NCBI RefSeq assembly: GCF_030272895.1
Contig: NZ_JALRNF010000020.1
Coordinates: 30,965-94,964 of the forward strand
Direction: 5' to 3'
DNA: 64,000 bases
Source: Pseudomonas sp. BGr12
GTDB lineage: Bacteria > Pseudomonadota > Gammaproteobacteria > Pseudomonadales > Pseudomonadaceae
Below the pieces are notes generated by a model. The model saw only the letters and a program-made list of their open reading frames with translations, was not told where the DNA came from and did not search any database. Every line of letters starts with the position of its first letter. Position 1 is the first letter of the stretch. Below are positions 32,794-41,758 of the stretch, piece after piece. Position numbers and translations under genes: made by a program.

Positions 32794-33542
32794 ATCCGGC
32801 CTTTACTACCCAACTCAATGCAGGCATCGCCGAGCTGGTGATCGCCAAGCCACCGGTCAATGCCCTGGACAGCCAGCAATGGCAGGCCCTGGCCGAGCAG
32901 ATCGAAGCCCTGGGTGCCGACCCGCAGGTGCGGGTCATCGTCATTCGTGCCGAGGGCCGGGGCTTTTGCGCCGGCGTCGACATCAAGGAGCTGGATGCCC
33001 ACCCCGAGCGCATCGTCGCGGTCAACGCCGGCAACTACGCCACCTTCAAGGCCGTGCACCGCAGCCCCGTGCCGGTGATCGCCGCGGTGCACGGCTACGT
33101 GCTGGGCGGCGGCATCGGCATCACCGGCGCCGCCGACATTGTCGTCGCCGCCGAGTGCGCCAGCTTCGCCCTGCCGGAAGTGGACCGTGGCGCCATGGGC
33201 GGCGGTGCCCACCTGCAGCGCCTGTTCGGCGTGCAGAAGGTGCGTTACCTGTTCTTCACCGGCGACAGCATCGGTGCCCGCGAGGCCAGCCAGTACGGCT
33301 TCATCGAGCGTGTGGTGCCCCGCGAACAGCTACGCGAGACCGCCCTGGAGATCGCCGCGCGCATCGCCAGCAAGAGCCCGCAGATGATCCGCATCGCCAA
33401 GGAAGCGCTCAACGGCATCGAAGACGGCAACCTGGAAGACAAGTACCGCTGGGAGCAGGGCTTCACCCTGCAGGCCTACAGCAGCCCGGACTCGGCCGAG
33501 ACGCGCCGGGCCTTCGTCGAAAAACGCGACGCGAAGTTCTGA
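32790..33542 (+). CDS. echA20: EchA20-type enoyl-CoA hydratase (ring D hydrolase)
   Basis: 250 aa crotonase starting with GTG that overlaps the ipdC stop. VIVIRAEGRGFCAGVDIKEL and AAVHGYVLGGGIGITGAADIVVA (quoted as VLGGGIGITGA) are close to mycobacterial EchA20, as is the end SKSPQMIRIAKEALNGIE. EchA20 opens ring D of the HIEC-CoA intermediate by hydrolysing a beta-diketone, which produces the IpdAB substrate. It is one of two crotonases in the operon; this one has the EchA20 signature. Confidence 0.85.
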   Translation: MNPAFTTQLNAGIAELVIAKPPVNALDSQQWQALAEQIEALGADPQVRVIVIRAEGRGFCAGVDIKELDAHPERIVAVNAGNYATFKAVHRSPVPVIAAVHGYVLGGGIGITGAADIVVAAECASFALPEVDRGAMGGGAHLQRLFGVQKVRYLFFTGDSIGAREASQYGFIERVVPREQLRETALEIAARIASKSPQMIRIAKEALNGIEDGNLEDKYRWEQGFTLQAYSSPDSAETRRAFVEKRDAKF

Positions 33543-33551
33543 GGGATCGCC

Positions 33552-34715
33552 ATGGAACTTACCTACACCCCCGAACAGATCGCCTTTCGCGCCGAAGTGC
33601 GCGCCTGGCTCAAGGACAACCTGCCGCGCCAGCCGCTGGCCAGCTATGACACCCGCGAAGGCTTCGAGCAGCACCGGGCCTGGGAGGCGAAGCTGTTCGA
33701 CAGCCGCCTGTCGATGGTGATGTGGCCGGCCGCACTCGGTGGGCGCGGTTGCGGCCTGATCGAGTGGCTGATCTTCGAAGAGGAATACTACGGTGCCGGC
33801 GCGCCGATGCGGGTCAACCAGAACGGCCAGCTGTTGCTCGGCCCGACCCTGATGGAATTCGGCACCGAGCAGCAGAAGCAGCGCTTTTTGCCGCGCATGG
33901 CCGCCAGCCTGGACATGTGGGCCCAGGGCTGGTCGGAGCCCAATGCCGGCTCCGACATGGCGGCGATCACCAGCAAGGCGGTGCTCGAAGGCGACCACTA
34001 TGTACTCAACGGGCAGAAGACCTGGTCGACCCGGGCGATCTTCGCCGACTGGCTGTTCGGCCTGTTCCGCAGTGAGCCGGGCTCCAGCCGCCACCACGGC
34101 CTGTCGTTTCTGATGGTGCCGTTGGACGCGCCCGGGGTGAGCATTCGCCCGATCAAGGCGCTCAACGGCAAGGACGCCTTTGCCGAAGTGTTCTTCGACG
34201 ACGTGCGGGTGCCAGTGGACAACCGCATCGGCGCCCAGGGCGAGGGCTGGCATGTGGCGATGGCCACCGCCGGATTCGAGCGCGGCCTGTTGCTGCGCTC
34301 GCCGGCGCGCTTCCAGTACACCGCACGCAAGCTGGTGGAGCTGTACCTGGCGCACCAGGCCAGTGCCGACCGCGACCCGGGCCTGCGCGATGCCGTGCAG
34401 GATTGCTGGATGGGCGCCGAAGCCTACGCCCTGTCGGCCTACCACACGGTGGGGCGGCTGAGCCGCGGCGCGCAGATCGGCGCCGAATCGAGCATCAACA
34501 AGATCATCTGGTCGGAGCTGGACCTGAAGATGCACGACACCGCCATGCGCCTGCTCGGCGCCCGTGGCGAGCTGCTGGCCGGGGCTCCTGCGGCGGGCGA
34601 TGCCGCCGGTTGGCTGGAGGGCTTTTTGTTCGCCCAGTCCGGGCCGATCTACGCCGGCACCAACGAAATCCAGCGCAACATCATTGCCGAGCGGATGCTC
34701 GGTTTGCCGAAGTAG
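33552..34715 (+). CDS. Acyl-CoA dehydrogenase, FadE31 type
   Basis: 387 aa canonical acyl-CoA dehydrogenase with FEEEYYGAGAP, AQGWSEPNAGSDMA, NGQKTWSTRA, RSPARFQYTARKLVELY and YAGTNEIQRNIIAERMLGLPK. This combination resembles mycobacterial FadE31, one of the HIP-locus dehydrogenases. It is paired with a shorter subunit 9 bp downstream, and the two probably form a heteromeric enzyme acting on a later intermediate such as the methyl-oxo-octanedioyl-CoA after ring opening. Confidence 0.83.
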   Translation: MELTYTPEQIAFRAEVRAWLKDNLPRQPLASYDTREGFEQHRAWEAKLFDSRLSMVMWPAALGGRGCGLIEWLIFEEEYYGAGAPMRVNQNGQLLLGPTLMEFGTEQQKQRFLPRMAASLDMWAQGWSEPNAGSDMAAITSKAVLEGDHYVLNGQKTWSTRAIFADWLFGLFRSEPGSSRHHGLSFLMVPLDAPGVSIRPIKALNGKDAFAEVFFDDVRVPVDNRIGAQGEGWHVAMATAGFERGLLLRSPARFQYTARKLVELYLAHQASADRDPGLRDAVQDCWMGAEAYALSAYHTVGRLSRGAQIGAESSINKIIWSELDLKMHDTAMRLLGARGELLAGAPAAGDAAGWLEGFLFAQSGPIYAGTNEIQRNIIAERMLGLPK

Positions 34716-34724
34716 GAGCGGGCC

Positions 34725-35783
34725 ATGGACTTCACCTTTAGCGATGACCAGCTGAGCTTTCGCGAAGCCATCAGTCGGTTTCTGATGACCGAAGCGGCCC
34801 CGGAGATGCTCCGGGAAATCTGGGACACCGACGCCGGGCGCTCCCCGGACCTGCGCAACAAGATCGCCGCCCAGGGCCTGACCGCCTTGTCGGTGCCCGA
34901 GGCCGAAGGCGGCCTGGGCATGGACGATGTGGCCTGGGCGCTGATGACCCAGGAGCTGGGCTACTACGCCATTCCCGACTCGCTGGCCGATACCGCCTAT
35001 GTCGCCGCCGGGCTGCTGGCCGGCCTGCCGGCCGAGCATCCGGCCCGTGCCCGGCTGTTGCCGCGCATTGCCGACGGCAGTGTGCGCCTGGCCATCGGCC
35101 ACCCGGTCAACCCGCTGGTCAGCGACGCCCAGCTGGCCGAAGTGCTGATTCTGCTCGACGGCGACGCCGTGCACGCGGTGCCGCGTGCCGAAGTCGACGT
35201 CGAGGCCAACCCCAGCATCGACGCCTCGCGCCGCCTGGGCCGGGTCAGCTGGCAGGCCACTTCGGCGACCCTGCTGATCGATGGCGAACAGGGGCGGGCG
35301 CTGCAGGCGCAGTTGCTCGATCGGGGCGCGCTGTCGGTGGCCGGGCAGTTGCTGGGCCTGGCCCAGCGCATGCTCGATCTGTCGGTGGACTACGTGGCCC
35401 AGCGCAAGCAGTTCGGCAAGCCGATCGGCAGCTTCCAGGCGGTCAAGCACCACCTGGCCGACGTCGCCCGGCAGATCGAACAGGCCAAGCCTGTGCTGTA
35501 CCGCGCCGCCCATGGCCTGGCCCGGGGCGATGCCAGCGCCGGGCGCTGGGTGTCCCAGGCGCGCCTGGCCTGCTGCGAAGCCAGCTGGCTGGCGGCGCGC
35601 AAGGGTATCCAGGTGCATGGCGCCATGGGTTACACCTGGGAGGTCGACCTGCAGATGTTCATGAAGCGCGCCTGGTCGCTGGACGCGGCCTGGGGCGACC
35701 GCGGTTTTCATAAATCCCGTGTCGGCGACTACCTGTTCGCCGCTGGCGCCCGGCTCGGCCCGGGCCATACCTTCGAGGACTGA
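34725..35783 (+). CDS. Acyl-CoA dehydrogenase, short partner subunit (FadE32/33 type)
   Basis: 352 aa, shorter than canonical members. The middle domain is reduced (VRLAIGHPVNPLVSDAQLAEVLILLDGDAVHAV, quoted as IGHPVNPLVSDAQ) and lacks the EPxAGSD FAD motif. The C-terminal QRKQFGKPIGSFQAVKHHLADV and GIQVHGAMGYTWEVDLQMFMKR are conserved. The pattern of one full and one reduced subunit repeats that of the pair at 25617-27970. The FadA6-like gene follows after 3 bp. Confidence 0.82.
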   Translation: MDFTFSDDQLSFREAISRFLMTEAAPEMLREIWDTDAGRSPDLRNKIAAQGLTALSVPEAEGGLGMDDVAWALMTQELGYYAIPDSLADTAYVAAGLLAGLPAEHPARARLLPRIADGSVRLAIGHPVNPLVSDAQLAEVLILLDGDAVHAVPRAEVDVEANPSIDASRRLGRVSWQATSATLLIDGEQGRALQAQLLDRGALSVAGQLLGLAQRMLDLSVDYVAQRKQFGKPIGSFQAVKHHLADVARQIEQAKPVLYRAAHGLARGDASAGRWVSQARLACCEASWLAARKGIQVHGAMGYTWEVDLQMFMKRAWSLDAAWGDRGFHKSRVGDYLFAAGARLGPGHTFED

Positions 35784-35786
35784 TCC

Positions 35787-36938
35787 ATGCCAGAGGCCTA
35801 TATCATCGACGCCCTGCGCAGCCCCACCGGCAAGCGCAAGGGCGCGCTGTCCGAGGTTCACGCCATCGACCTGGGCGCCCATGTGCTCAAGGCGCTGGTG
35901 CAACGCAACGCCATTCCTGCCGAAGACTACGACGATGTGATCTTCGGCTGCGTCGACACCATCGGCGCCCAGGCCGGCGACATCGCCCGCACCAGCTGGC
36001 TGGCCGCCGGCCTGCCGCTGTGTGTGCCGGGTACCACCGTGGATCGCCAGTGCGGCTCGTCGCAACAGGCGCTGCACTTTGCCGCCCAGGCGGTGATGAG
36101 CGGCACCCAGGATGTGGTGGCGGTGGGCGGCGTGCAGACCATGACGCGGATCCCGATCAGCTCGGCGATGCTTGCCGGCCAGCCCCTGGGCTTTGTCGAC
36201 CCGTTCAGTGGCAGCGTCGGCTGGCGCGCACGCTTTGGCCAGCAGCCGGTTAACCAGTTCTATGCCGCCCAGCGCATCGCCGAACACTGGCAACTGAGCC
36301 GCGAGCAGATGGAAGCCTTCGCCCTGCAAAGCCACCAGCGCGCCCTGGAAGCGATGGCCAGCGGACGCTTCGACCGCGAGATCGTGCCCTACCAGCAGCT
36401 GCGCGTGGACGAGACACCGCGCCTGACCACGCTGGAGAAAATGGCCGGGCTGGAGCCGGTGGACCCACAGTACCCGTCGATCACTGCCGCGGTGTCGAGC
36501 CAGACCTGCGACGCCTCGGCGGCGCTGCTGGTGGTGTCGGAAGCGGCGCTCAAGCGCTACGACCTGACCCCGCGGGCGCGCATCCATCACCTGACGGTGA
36601 TGGGCGACGACCCGATCTGGCACCTCACCGCACCTATCGCCGCGACCCGCAAGGCCCTGCAAAAGGCCGGCCTGCGCATGGCCGACATCGACCGGGTGGA
36701 GATCAACGAAGCCTTCGCCTCGGTGGTCATGGCCTGGGCCCGGGAGCTGGACTACGACCCGGCGCAGACCAACGTCAACGGCGGCGCCATCGCCCTGGGC
36801 CACCCGCTCGGCGCCACTGGCGCGCGGCTGATGACCACGCTGCTCAACGAGCTGGAATGCAGCGGCGGTCGCTACGGCCTGCAGACCATGTGCGAAGGCG
36901 GCGGCCAGGCCAACGTCACCATTATCGAACGTCTCTAG
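35787..36938 (+). CDS. fadA6: Thiolase, FadA6 type
   Basis: 383 aa thiolase with nucleophile Cys89 in [12 protein letters not shown], the NEAFA and [17 protein letters not shown] motifs, and a C-terminal Cys in [16 protein letters not shown]. The segments [24 protein letters not shown] (quoted as [14 protein letters not shown]) and [10 protein letters not shown] are highly similar to mycobacterial FadA6 of the HIP locus. It is expected to cleave a beta-keto acyl-CoA in the breakdown of the opened C/D rings. It is the ninth gene of the tesB-ipd operon. Confidence 0.9.
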   Translation: MPEAYIIDALRSPTGKRKGALSEVHAIDLGAHVLKALVQRNAIPAEDYDDVIFGCVDTIGAQAGDIARTSWLAAGLPLCVPGTTVDRQCGSSQQALHFAAQAVMSGTQDVVAVGGVQTMTRIPISSAMLAGQPLGFVDPFSGSVGWRARFGQQPVNQFYAAQRIAEHWQLSREQMEAFALQSHQRALEAMASGRFDREIVPYQQLRVDETPRLTTLEKMAGLEPVDPQYPSITAAVSSQTCDASAALLVVSEAALKRYDLTPRARIHHLTVMGDDPIWHLTAPIAATRKALQKAGLRMADIDRVEINEAFASVVMAWARELDYDPAQTNVNGGAIALGHPLGATGARLMTTLLNELECSGGRYGLQTMCEGGGQANVTIIERL

Positions 36939-36956
36939 ACCTCACAGGAGTTTGCC

Positions 36957-37835
36957 ATGCCTATCTGTAACGGACGCACCGTCATCATCACCGGCGCCGG
37001 TGGCGGCCTGGGCCGCGCCTATGCCCTGGCGTTCGCCGCCGAAGGGGCCAATGTCGTGGTCAACGATATCCGCGCCGAAGCAGCCCGCGATGTGGTCGGG
37101 CAGATCCACGCGAGCGGCGGCCAGGCTATTGCCAACAGCGACGACATCACCACCCTGGACAGCGCCGGGCGCATTGTCGATGCCGCCCTGGCGGCGTTCG
37201 GCGAGGTGCATGTGCTGGTCAACAATGCCGGCATCCTGCGCGACCGCTTGTTCCTGAGCCTGAGCGAAGACGACTGGGACGCGGTGATGCGCGTGCACCT
37301 CAAGGGCCATTACTGCCTGGCCAACCTGCTGGCGCGGCGCTGGCGCGACCTGGCCAAGGCCGGCACGCCGGTGGCTGGGCGAATCATCAACACCAGCTCC
37401 GGCGCCGGCTTGCAGGGCTCGATCGGCCAATCCAACTACTCCGCGGCCAAGGGCGGGATTGCCGCGCTGACCCTGGTGCAGGCGGCGGAGCTGGCCCGCT
37501 ACGGCATTACCGCCAACGCCCTGGCGCCGGCGGCGCGCACGGCCATGACCGAAAGCGCCATGCCGGAACTGGTGAAAAAGCCCGAGGACGGCAGCTTCGA
37601 TGCCTGGGCCCCGGAGAACGTCGCACCGCTGGTGGTGTGGCTGGGCAGCGAGCAGTCCGGGCATGTGACCGGGCAGGTGTTCGAGAGCCAGGGCGGGCGT
37701 ATTTCCCTGGGGGATGGCTGGCGTACCGGCACGACCCGTGACAAGGGGGCCTTGTGGCGGGTGGAAGAGGTGGGGGCGGCGGTGGGCGAGATCCTGGCCG
37801 AGGCGCCGAAGGCGCAGAAGGTGTGGGGGAGCTGA
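36957..37835 (+). CDS. SDR of the multifunctional-enzyme/17-beta-HSD4 type
   Basis: 292 aa SDR with TGAGGGLGRAYALAFAAEGANVVVND (quoted as TGAGGGLGRAYALAFAAEG), NNAGILRDRLF, a Ser in INTSSGAG, and NYSAAK. The pattern and the 50-residue C-terminal tail resemble the 3-hydroxyacyl-CoA dehydrogenase part of peroxisomal MFE-2 and the SDR of about 300 aa next to the mycobacterial ipd genes. It probably oxidises a (3R)-hydroxyacyl-CoA. It is the last gene of the operon; a 341-bp gap with REP elements follows. Confidence 0.8.
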   Translation: MPICNGRTVIITGAGGGLGRAYALAFAAEGANVVVNDIRAEAARDVVGQIHASGGQAIANSDDITTLDSAGRIVDAALAAFGEVHVLVNNAGILRDRLFLSLSEDDWDAVMRVHLKGHYCLANLLARRWRDLAKAGTPVAGRIINTSSGAGLQGSIGQSNYSAAKGGIAALTLVQAAELARYGITANALAPAARTAMTESAMPELVKKPEDGSFDAWAPENVAPLVVWLGSEQSGHVTGQVFESQGGRISLGDGWRTGTTRDKGALWRVEEVGAAVGEILAEAPKAQKVWGS

Positions 37836-37855
37836 GGTTTCCTCGTTGGACGTGG

Positions 37856-38095
37856 CCGATCGCAGCCTGTCGGCAGCTCCCACAGAGACTCATGCAAACC
37901 CATGACGACTGTGGGAGCTGGCGAAGCCTGCGATCGACTGCGCAGCAGTCGCAATCGGGGCGCCGCGGTTGGTCGGGTGTTCGGTGGTGTCAGGCTTTGC
38001 GGCCGCTTCGCGCCCGATCGCAGCCTGTCGGCAGCTCCCACAGATACTCCAACCAAACCATGAAAGCTGTGGGAGCTGGCGAAGCCTGCGATCGC
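37856..38095. repeat. Two REP pairs downstream of the tesB-ipd operon
   Basis: The 341-bp gap holds two inverted pairs: ATCGCAGCCTGTCGGCAGCT (37860, 38018) and GGAGCTGGCGAAGCCTGCGA (about 37913, 38071). It includes a palindromic GACTGCGCAGCAGTC. No gene is visible in the gap. Confidence 0.88.
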
Positions 38096-38099
38096 TTCA

Positions 38100-38117
38100 T
38101 ACCCCGTTTTGACGATG
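38100..38117 (+). promoter_or_regulatory. Steroid-cluster box (TACCCC-GTTT-TGACGATG) upstream of ipdF
   Basis: The right half matches at seven of eight positions, while the left half is weak. It is followed after 20 bp by the best -10-like hexamer of the set (TATACC, 38138-38143). The start codon is 59 bp downstream. Confidence 0.6.
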
Positions 38118-38176
38118 TCCCCATCCAGGCGAGTCTTTATACCTGACAGCGTATTGATTCCCTGGAGATTATCGCT

Positions 38177-38962
38177 GTGAAACAAGCTCCCCCCTACGTG
38201 CCCGGCCACCAGTTGCTGGCCGGCAAATCCGTGCTGATCACCGCCGCCGCCGGCGCCGGGATCGGTTACGCGGCCGCCCGGCGCAGCGCCGAGGAAGGCT
38301 GCCGGGCCCTGATGATTTCCGATGTGCACCCACGCCGGCTGGAAGAAGCGGTCGAGCGCCTGAAAGCCGAAACCGGCCTGCAGGCAGTCTACGGCCAGCT
38401 CTGCGACGTCACCTGCGAAGAACAGGTGCAGGCCCTGGTCGCCAGCGCCGAAAGCGCCCTGGGCGGCGTCGATGTGCTGATCAACAACGCAGGCCTGGGC
38501 GGGCAGAAAACCCTGGTGGAGATGACCGACCAGGAATGGCTGAAGGTGATCGACGTGACCCTCACCGGCACCTTCCGCATGACCCGCGCCATGCTCCCGG
38601 CCATGCAGCAACGCGGCGCCGGGGTGATCGTCAACAACGCTTCGGTGCTCGGCTGGCGGGCGCAGAAGGAGCAGGCCCATTACGCCGCTGCCAAGGCCGG
38701 GGTCATGGCCCTGACCCGTTGCAGCGGCCTGGAAGCCGCCGAGTTCGGTGTGCGCATCAACGCTGTGGCGCCGTCCATCGCCCTGCACGATTTTCTCAAG
38801 AAGGCCTCCAGCGAAGAGCTGCTGGCAAGCCTGGCCAACCGCGAAGCCTTCGGCCGCGCCGCCGAAGTCTGGGAAGTGGCCAACGTGATGATGTTCCTGG
38901 CCAGCGACTACGCCTCCTATATGGTCGGCGAAGTGCTGTCGGTCAGTTCGCAACAGGCCTGA
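38177..38962 (+). CDS. ipdF: SDR of the IpdF type (5-hydroxy-HIP-CoA dehydrogenase)
   Basis: 261 aa, starting with GTG or ATG-like context at 38177 (MKQAPPYVPGHQLLAGKSV). It has the unusual cofactor motif TAAAGAGIG, NNAGLGGQ, Ser156 in NNASVLGWRAQ, Tyr169 and Lys173 in HYAAAKAGVMALTRCS. The segments NNASVLGWRAQ, EFGVRINAVAPSIA and GRAAEVWEVA are nearly identical to mycobacterial IpdF, so the family call is strong. The enzyme oxidises the 5-hydroxyl of HIP-derived CoA esters. It has its own box and leads a three-gene operon. Confidence 0.92.
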   Translation: MKQAPPYVPGHQLLAGKSVLITAAAGAGIGYAAARRSAEEGCRALMISDVHPRRLEEAVERLKAETGLQAVYGQLCDVTCEEQVQALVASAESALGGVDVLINNAGLGGQKTLVEMTDQEWLKVIDVTLTGTFRMTRAMLPAMQQRGAGVIVNNASVLGWRAQKEQAHYAAAKAGVMALTRCSGLEAAEFGVRINAVAPSIALHDFLKKASSEELLASLANREAFGRAAEVWEVANVMMFLASDYASYMVGEVLSVSSQQA

Positions 38963-38972
38963 GGAGCGCCCC

Positions 38973-39443
38973 ATGACTCATGTATTTGCCAGTGCCCAGG
39001 CACTGCTCGACGCCCAGGGCATGGACCTGGGCCATACCGACTGGCTGACCATCGAGCAGTCGCGCATCGATCTGTTCGCCGAGGCCACCGGTGACCACCA
39101 GTGGATTCATGTCGACCCTGCGCGCGCCGCCAGCGGCCCGTTCGGCGCCTGCATCGCCCACGGCTACCTGACCCAGGCCCTGGCCAACCTGTTCATGCCG
39201 CAGTTGATGAGCGTCGACAACCTGGCCATGGGCGTCAACTACGGCTGCGACCGGGTGCGCTTTCCGGCGCCGGTGCGGGTCGGCTCGCGAGTGCGCGGAC
39301 GCGGCCAAGTGCTGCGCGCCGAAGCCCTCGGCAGCGCCGTGCAGCTGGTGGTGCGCATCAGCGTCGAGATCGAGGGCCAGGAGCGCCCGGGCTGTGTGGT
39401 CGACACCATCAGCCGCTACACCTTCAACCCCGTAACCGAGTGA
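38973..39443 (+). CDS. MaoC-family (R)-specific enoyl-CoA hydratase
   Basis: 156 aa single hotdog domain. [34 protein letters not shown] (quoted as [11 protein letters not shown] and [10 protein letters not shown]) carries the hydratase 2 catalytic Asp/His motif. The C-terminal [19 protein letters not shown] is also seen in the MaoC domain of the fusion at 2188, so the two are related. It lies between ipdF and a thiolase, 10 bp and 8 bp away, and probably hydrates an enoyl-CoA in the same beta-oxidation sequence. Confidence 0.85.
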   Translation: MTHVFASAQALLDAQGMDLGHTDWLTIEQSRIDLFAEATGDHQWIHVDPARAASGPFGACIAHGYLTQALANLFMPQLMSVDNLAMGVNYGCDRVRFPAPVRVGSRVRGRGQVLRAEALGSAVQLVVRISVEIEGQERPGCVVDTISRYTFNPVTE

Positions 39444-39451
39444 GCCTGTGC

Positions 39452-40660
39452 ATGGACCAGAATGAAGTAGTGATCGTCGCCACCGCCCGGACCGCCCTGG
39501 CCAAGTCCTTTCGCGGATCGTTCAACGACACCGAGGCGCCCGTGCTGGGCGGTCACGTGGTGCGCGCCGTGCTCGAGCGCGCCGGCATCGAGGCCGACGC
39601 CGTCGAGGATGTGATCATGGGCGCCGCGGTGCAGCAGGGCACCCAGGGCTACAACATCGGCCGCCTGTGCGCCTACACCGCCGGCCTGCCCGACAGCGTG
39701 CCGGGCATGGCCCTGGACCGCATGTGCGCCTCGGGGCTGATGAGTATCGGGGTGGCCGCCAAGGGCATCCTCGCCGGTGAGATGAGCGTCGCCATCGGCG
39801 GCGGCGTGGAGTCGCTGTCGCTGACCCAGACCAAGCACAAGAACAGCTACCGGGCCCGCTCCGAGGCGGTGCTGGAGGTGATGCCCAGCGCCTATATCCC
39901 GATGATCGAAACCGCCGAGATCGTCTCGCGCCGCTACAACATCAGCCGCGCCGCCCAGGACGAGTACAGCCTGCACAGCCAGCAGCGCACGGCCGCGGCC
40001 CAGCGTGCCGGGCTGTTCGACGAGGAAATCGTCGGCCTTACCGTCAACAAGCTGTGCCTGGACAAGGAGGGCAAGCCGACCGGGCATGAGTCGGTGTGGG
40101 TCGACCGCGACGAATGCAATCGCCCGGGCACTCGCCTGGAGGACCTGGCCGCGCTCAAGCCGGTGTGGAAGGACGGCCAGTGGATCGAGCAGGGCGCATT
40201 CGTCACCGCCGGCAACGCCTCGCAGTTCTCCGACGGCGCCGCCGCCTGCCTGCTGATGAGCCGCGCCGAGGCACGCCGCCGCGGCCTGACCCCGCTGGGT
40301 ATCTACCGCGGCATCGCCGTGGCCGGCTGCGCCCCGGAGGAAATGGGCATCGGCCCGGTGCTGGCGGTGCCCAAGCTGCTCAAGCGCTTCGGTCTGACGG
40401 TGGCCGACATTGATCTGTGGGAAATCAACGAAGCCTTCGCCAGCCAGGTGCTGCATTGCCGCGACGCCCTGGGCATCCCGCCCGAGCGCCTGAACGTCAA
40501 TGGCGGCGCCATCGCCATCGGCCATCCGTTCGGCATGTCCGGGGCGCGCATGGTCGGCCACGCCTTGCTCGAAGGGCGCCGGCGCGGTGCCCGCTATGTG
40601 GTGGTGGCCATGTGCATTGGCGGCGGCATGGGCGCGGCAGGGTTGTTCGAGCTGGCCTGA
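39452..40660 (+). CDS. Acetyl-CoA acetyltransferase family thiolase
   Basis: 402 aa. The ATG at 39452 ([14 protein letters not shown]) is chosen from homology; upstream codons in the frame belong to the maoC region. It has nucleophile Cys92 ([10 protein letters not shown]), [26 protein letters not shown] and the final Cys in [14 protein letters not shown]. It is a degradative thiolase of the acetyl-CoA type and is closely similar to the thiolase at 56459, with the same C-terminal sequences. It probably completes a round of steroid-derived beta-oxidation. Its stop is 1 bp from the next box. Confidence 0.88.
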   Translation: MDQNEVVIVATARTALAKSFRGSFNDTEAPVLGGHVVRAVLERAGIEADAVEDVIMGAAVQQGTQGYNIGRLCAYTAGLPDSVPGMALDRMCASGLMSIGVAAKGILAGEMSVAIGGGVESLSLTQTKHKNSYRARSEAVLEVMPSAYIPMIETAEIVSRRYNISRAAQDEYSLHSQQRTAAAQRAGLFDEEIVGLTVNKLCLDKEGKPTGHESVWVDRDECNRPGTRLEDLAALKPVWKDGQWIEQGAFVTAGNASQFSDGAAACLLMSRAEARRRGLTPLGIYRGIAVAGCAPEEMGIGPVLAVPKLLKRFGLTVADIDLWEINEAFASQVLHCRDALGIPPERLNVNGGAIAIGHPFGMSGARMVGHALLEGRRRGARYVVVAMCIGGGMGAAGLFELA

Positions 40661-40661
40661 C

Positions 40662-40679
40662 TAGGCCGTTTGGACGATG
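40662..40679 (+). promoter_or_regulatory. Steroid-cluster box (TAGGCC-GTTT-GGACGATG) upstream of the second YCF48-RND-LuxR operon
   Basis: One mismatch to the consensus. A possible -10 (GATGAT, 40701-40706) begins 21 bp after the box. The start codon is 97 bp downstream. Confidence 0.75.
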
Positions 40680-40776
40680 TAGCGGCGCCGGGGGCGGCTT
40701 GATGATCCGGCTGACAATAACAACAGGATCACCGCCCCATGTGCCATTTTCCACGACGTTCATCCCGGAGGTCGCC

Positions 40777-41751
40777 ATGCGCCAGCTGATCGGTTACGCC
40801 GTCAGCGGCGTGATCCTGGCGGCCGTGGCCTTCGCCTTCGCCCCGCGTAACCCGGCGCCCCTGGCCGCCACGCAGTTGCAGGTCGACCGCGTGCAGGTCA
40901 ATGCCTTGCTCGCCAACGGCCCGCAGTTGCTGGCGGCCGGCGAGCGCGGCACCCTGCTGACCAGCCTCGACAGCGGCCGCTCCTGGCAGGCCGCCAGGGT
41001 CTCCGCCGAGCGCGAAGCGACCCTGACCGGGCTGATCGCCCTGACCCCGCAGACCCTGGTTGCCGTCGGCCACGATGGCTGGATCCTGCGCTCGGACGAC
41101 AGTGGCCGCAGCTGGCAGGAAAGCCGCTACGACGCCGAGCTGGGCGAGCCTTTGCTCGGTGTCTGGAGTGGCGACGGCCAGCAGGTGGTGGCCTACGGCA
41201 GCTATGGCAAGTACCTGGAATCCAATGATGCCGGCCGTCACTGGCAAGCGCGCGAGCTGCCCGGCGACGGTGCGCACTTCAACGGCATGGACGGCGACCG
41301 CCAGGGCCGGCGCATGCTGGTGGGCGAGCAGGGTCTGGTGCTGCGCTCGGACGATGGCGGCCAGCACTGGCAGCAGTTGCCGGCGTTCTACAACGGCTCG
41401 CTGTTCGGCGTGGTCAGCCTGTCGGCGTCGCACTGGGTGGCCTACGGCATGCGCGGGCAGGTGTTTCGCAGCGAGGATTTTGGCGACAGTTGGCAGCGTG
41501 TCGAGTTGCACAGCAGACAGCCGATCTACGGCCATGCCCGCCTGCCGGGTGACGCCGGGCTGGTGCTGGTGGGGGCCGGCAGCCAGTTGATTCGCCTCGA
41601 CGCCCGCGGCCAGTTGCAAGACAGCGCCAGGCGCAGCGGCCTGGGCACCCTGACCTCGGCGGTGGCGCTCAATGCCCGGCACCTGCTGGTGGCCGGCGAG
41701 CGCGGCGTTTCCCAAGGACCGGACAGCGGCCTGGCCGCCCATGCACAGTGA
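40777..41751 (+). CDS. YCF48/BNR-repeat propeller protein (copy 2)
   Basis: 324 aa, starting after CCCGGAG. An N-terminal signal segment (residues 1-22) is followed by Asp-box-like repeats (LDSGRSWQ, DDSGRSWQE, NDAGRHWQ, DDGGQHWQ, DFGDSWQR). It aligns throughout with copy 1 at 3383; conserved blocks include AGERG, VGHDGWILRS, GRRMLVGEQGLV and LPAFYNGSLFGVV. It ends 7 bp before the RND gene. It is probably a periplasmic partner of the transporter; function unproven. Confidence 0.8.
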   Translation: MRQLIGYAVSGVILAAVAFAFAPRNPAPLAATQLQVDRVQVNALLANGPQLLAAGERGTLLTSLDSGRSWQAARVSAEREATLTGLIALTPQTLVAVGHDGWILRSDDSGRSWQESRYDAELGEPLLGVWSGDGQQVVAYGSYGKYLESNDAGRHWQARELPGDGAHFNGMDGDRQGRRMLVGEQGLVLRSDDGGQHWQQLPAFYNGSLFGVVSLSASHWVAYGMRGQVFRSEDFGDSWQRVELHSRQPIYGHARLPGDAGLVLVGAGSQLIRLDARGQLQDSARRSGLGTLTSAVALNARHLLVAGERGVSQGPDSGLAAHAQ

Positions 41752-41758
41752 GCTTGCC

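Noticed and set aside
33330..36803. A 1157-codon open frame on the minus strand
   Set aside because: It lies antisense to EchA20, two FadE genes and FadA6, which have clear family motifs. The translated sequence is His/Gln/Gly-rich and resembles no family, so it is a codon-bias shadow.
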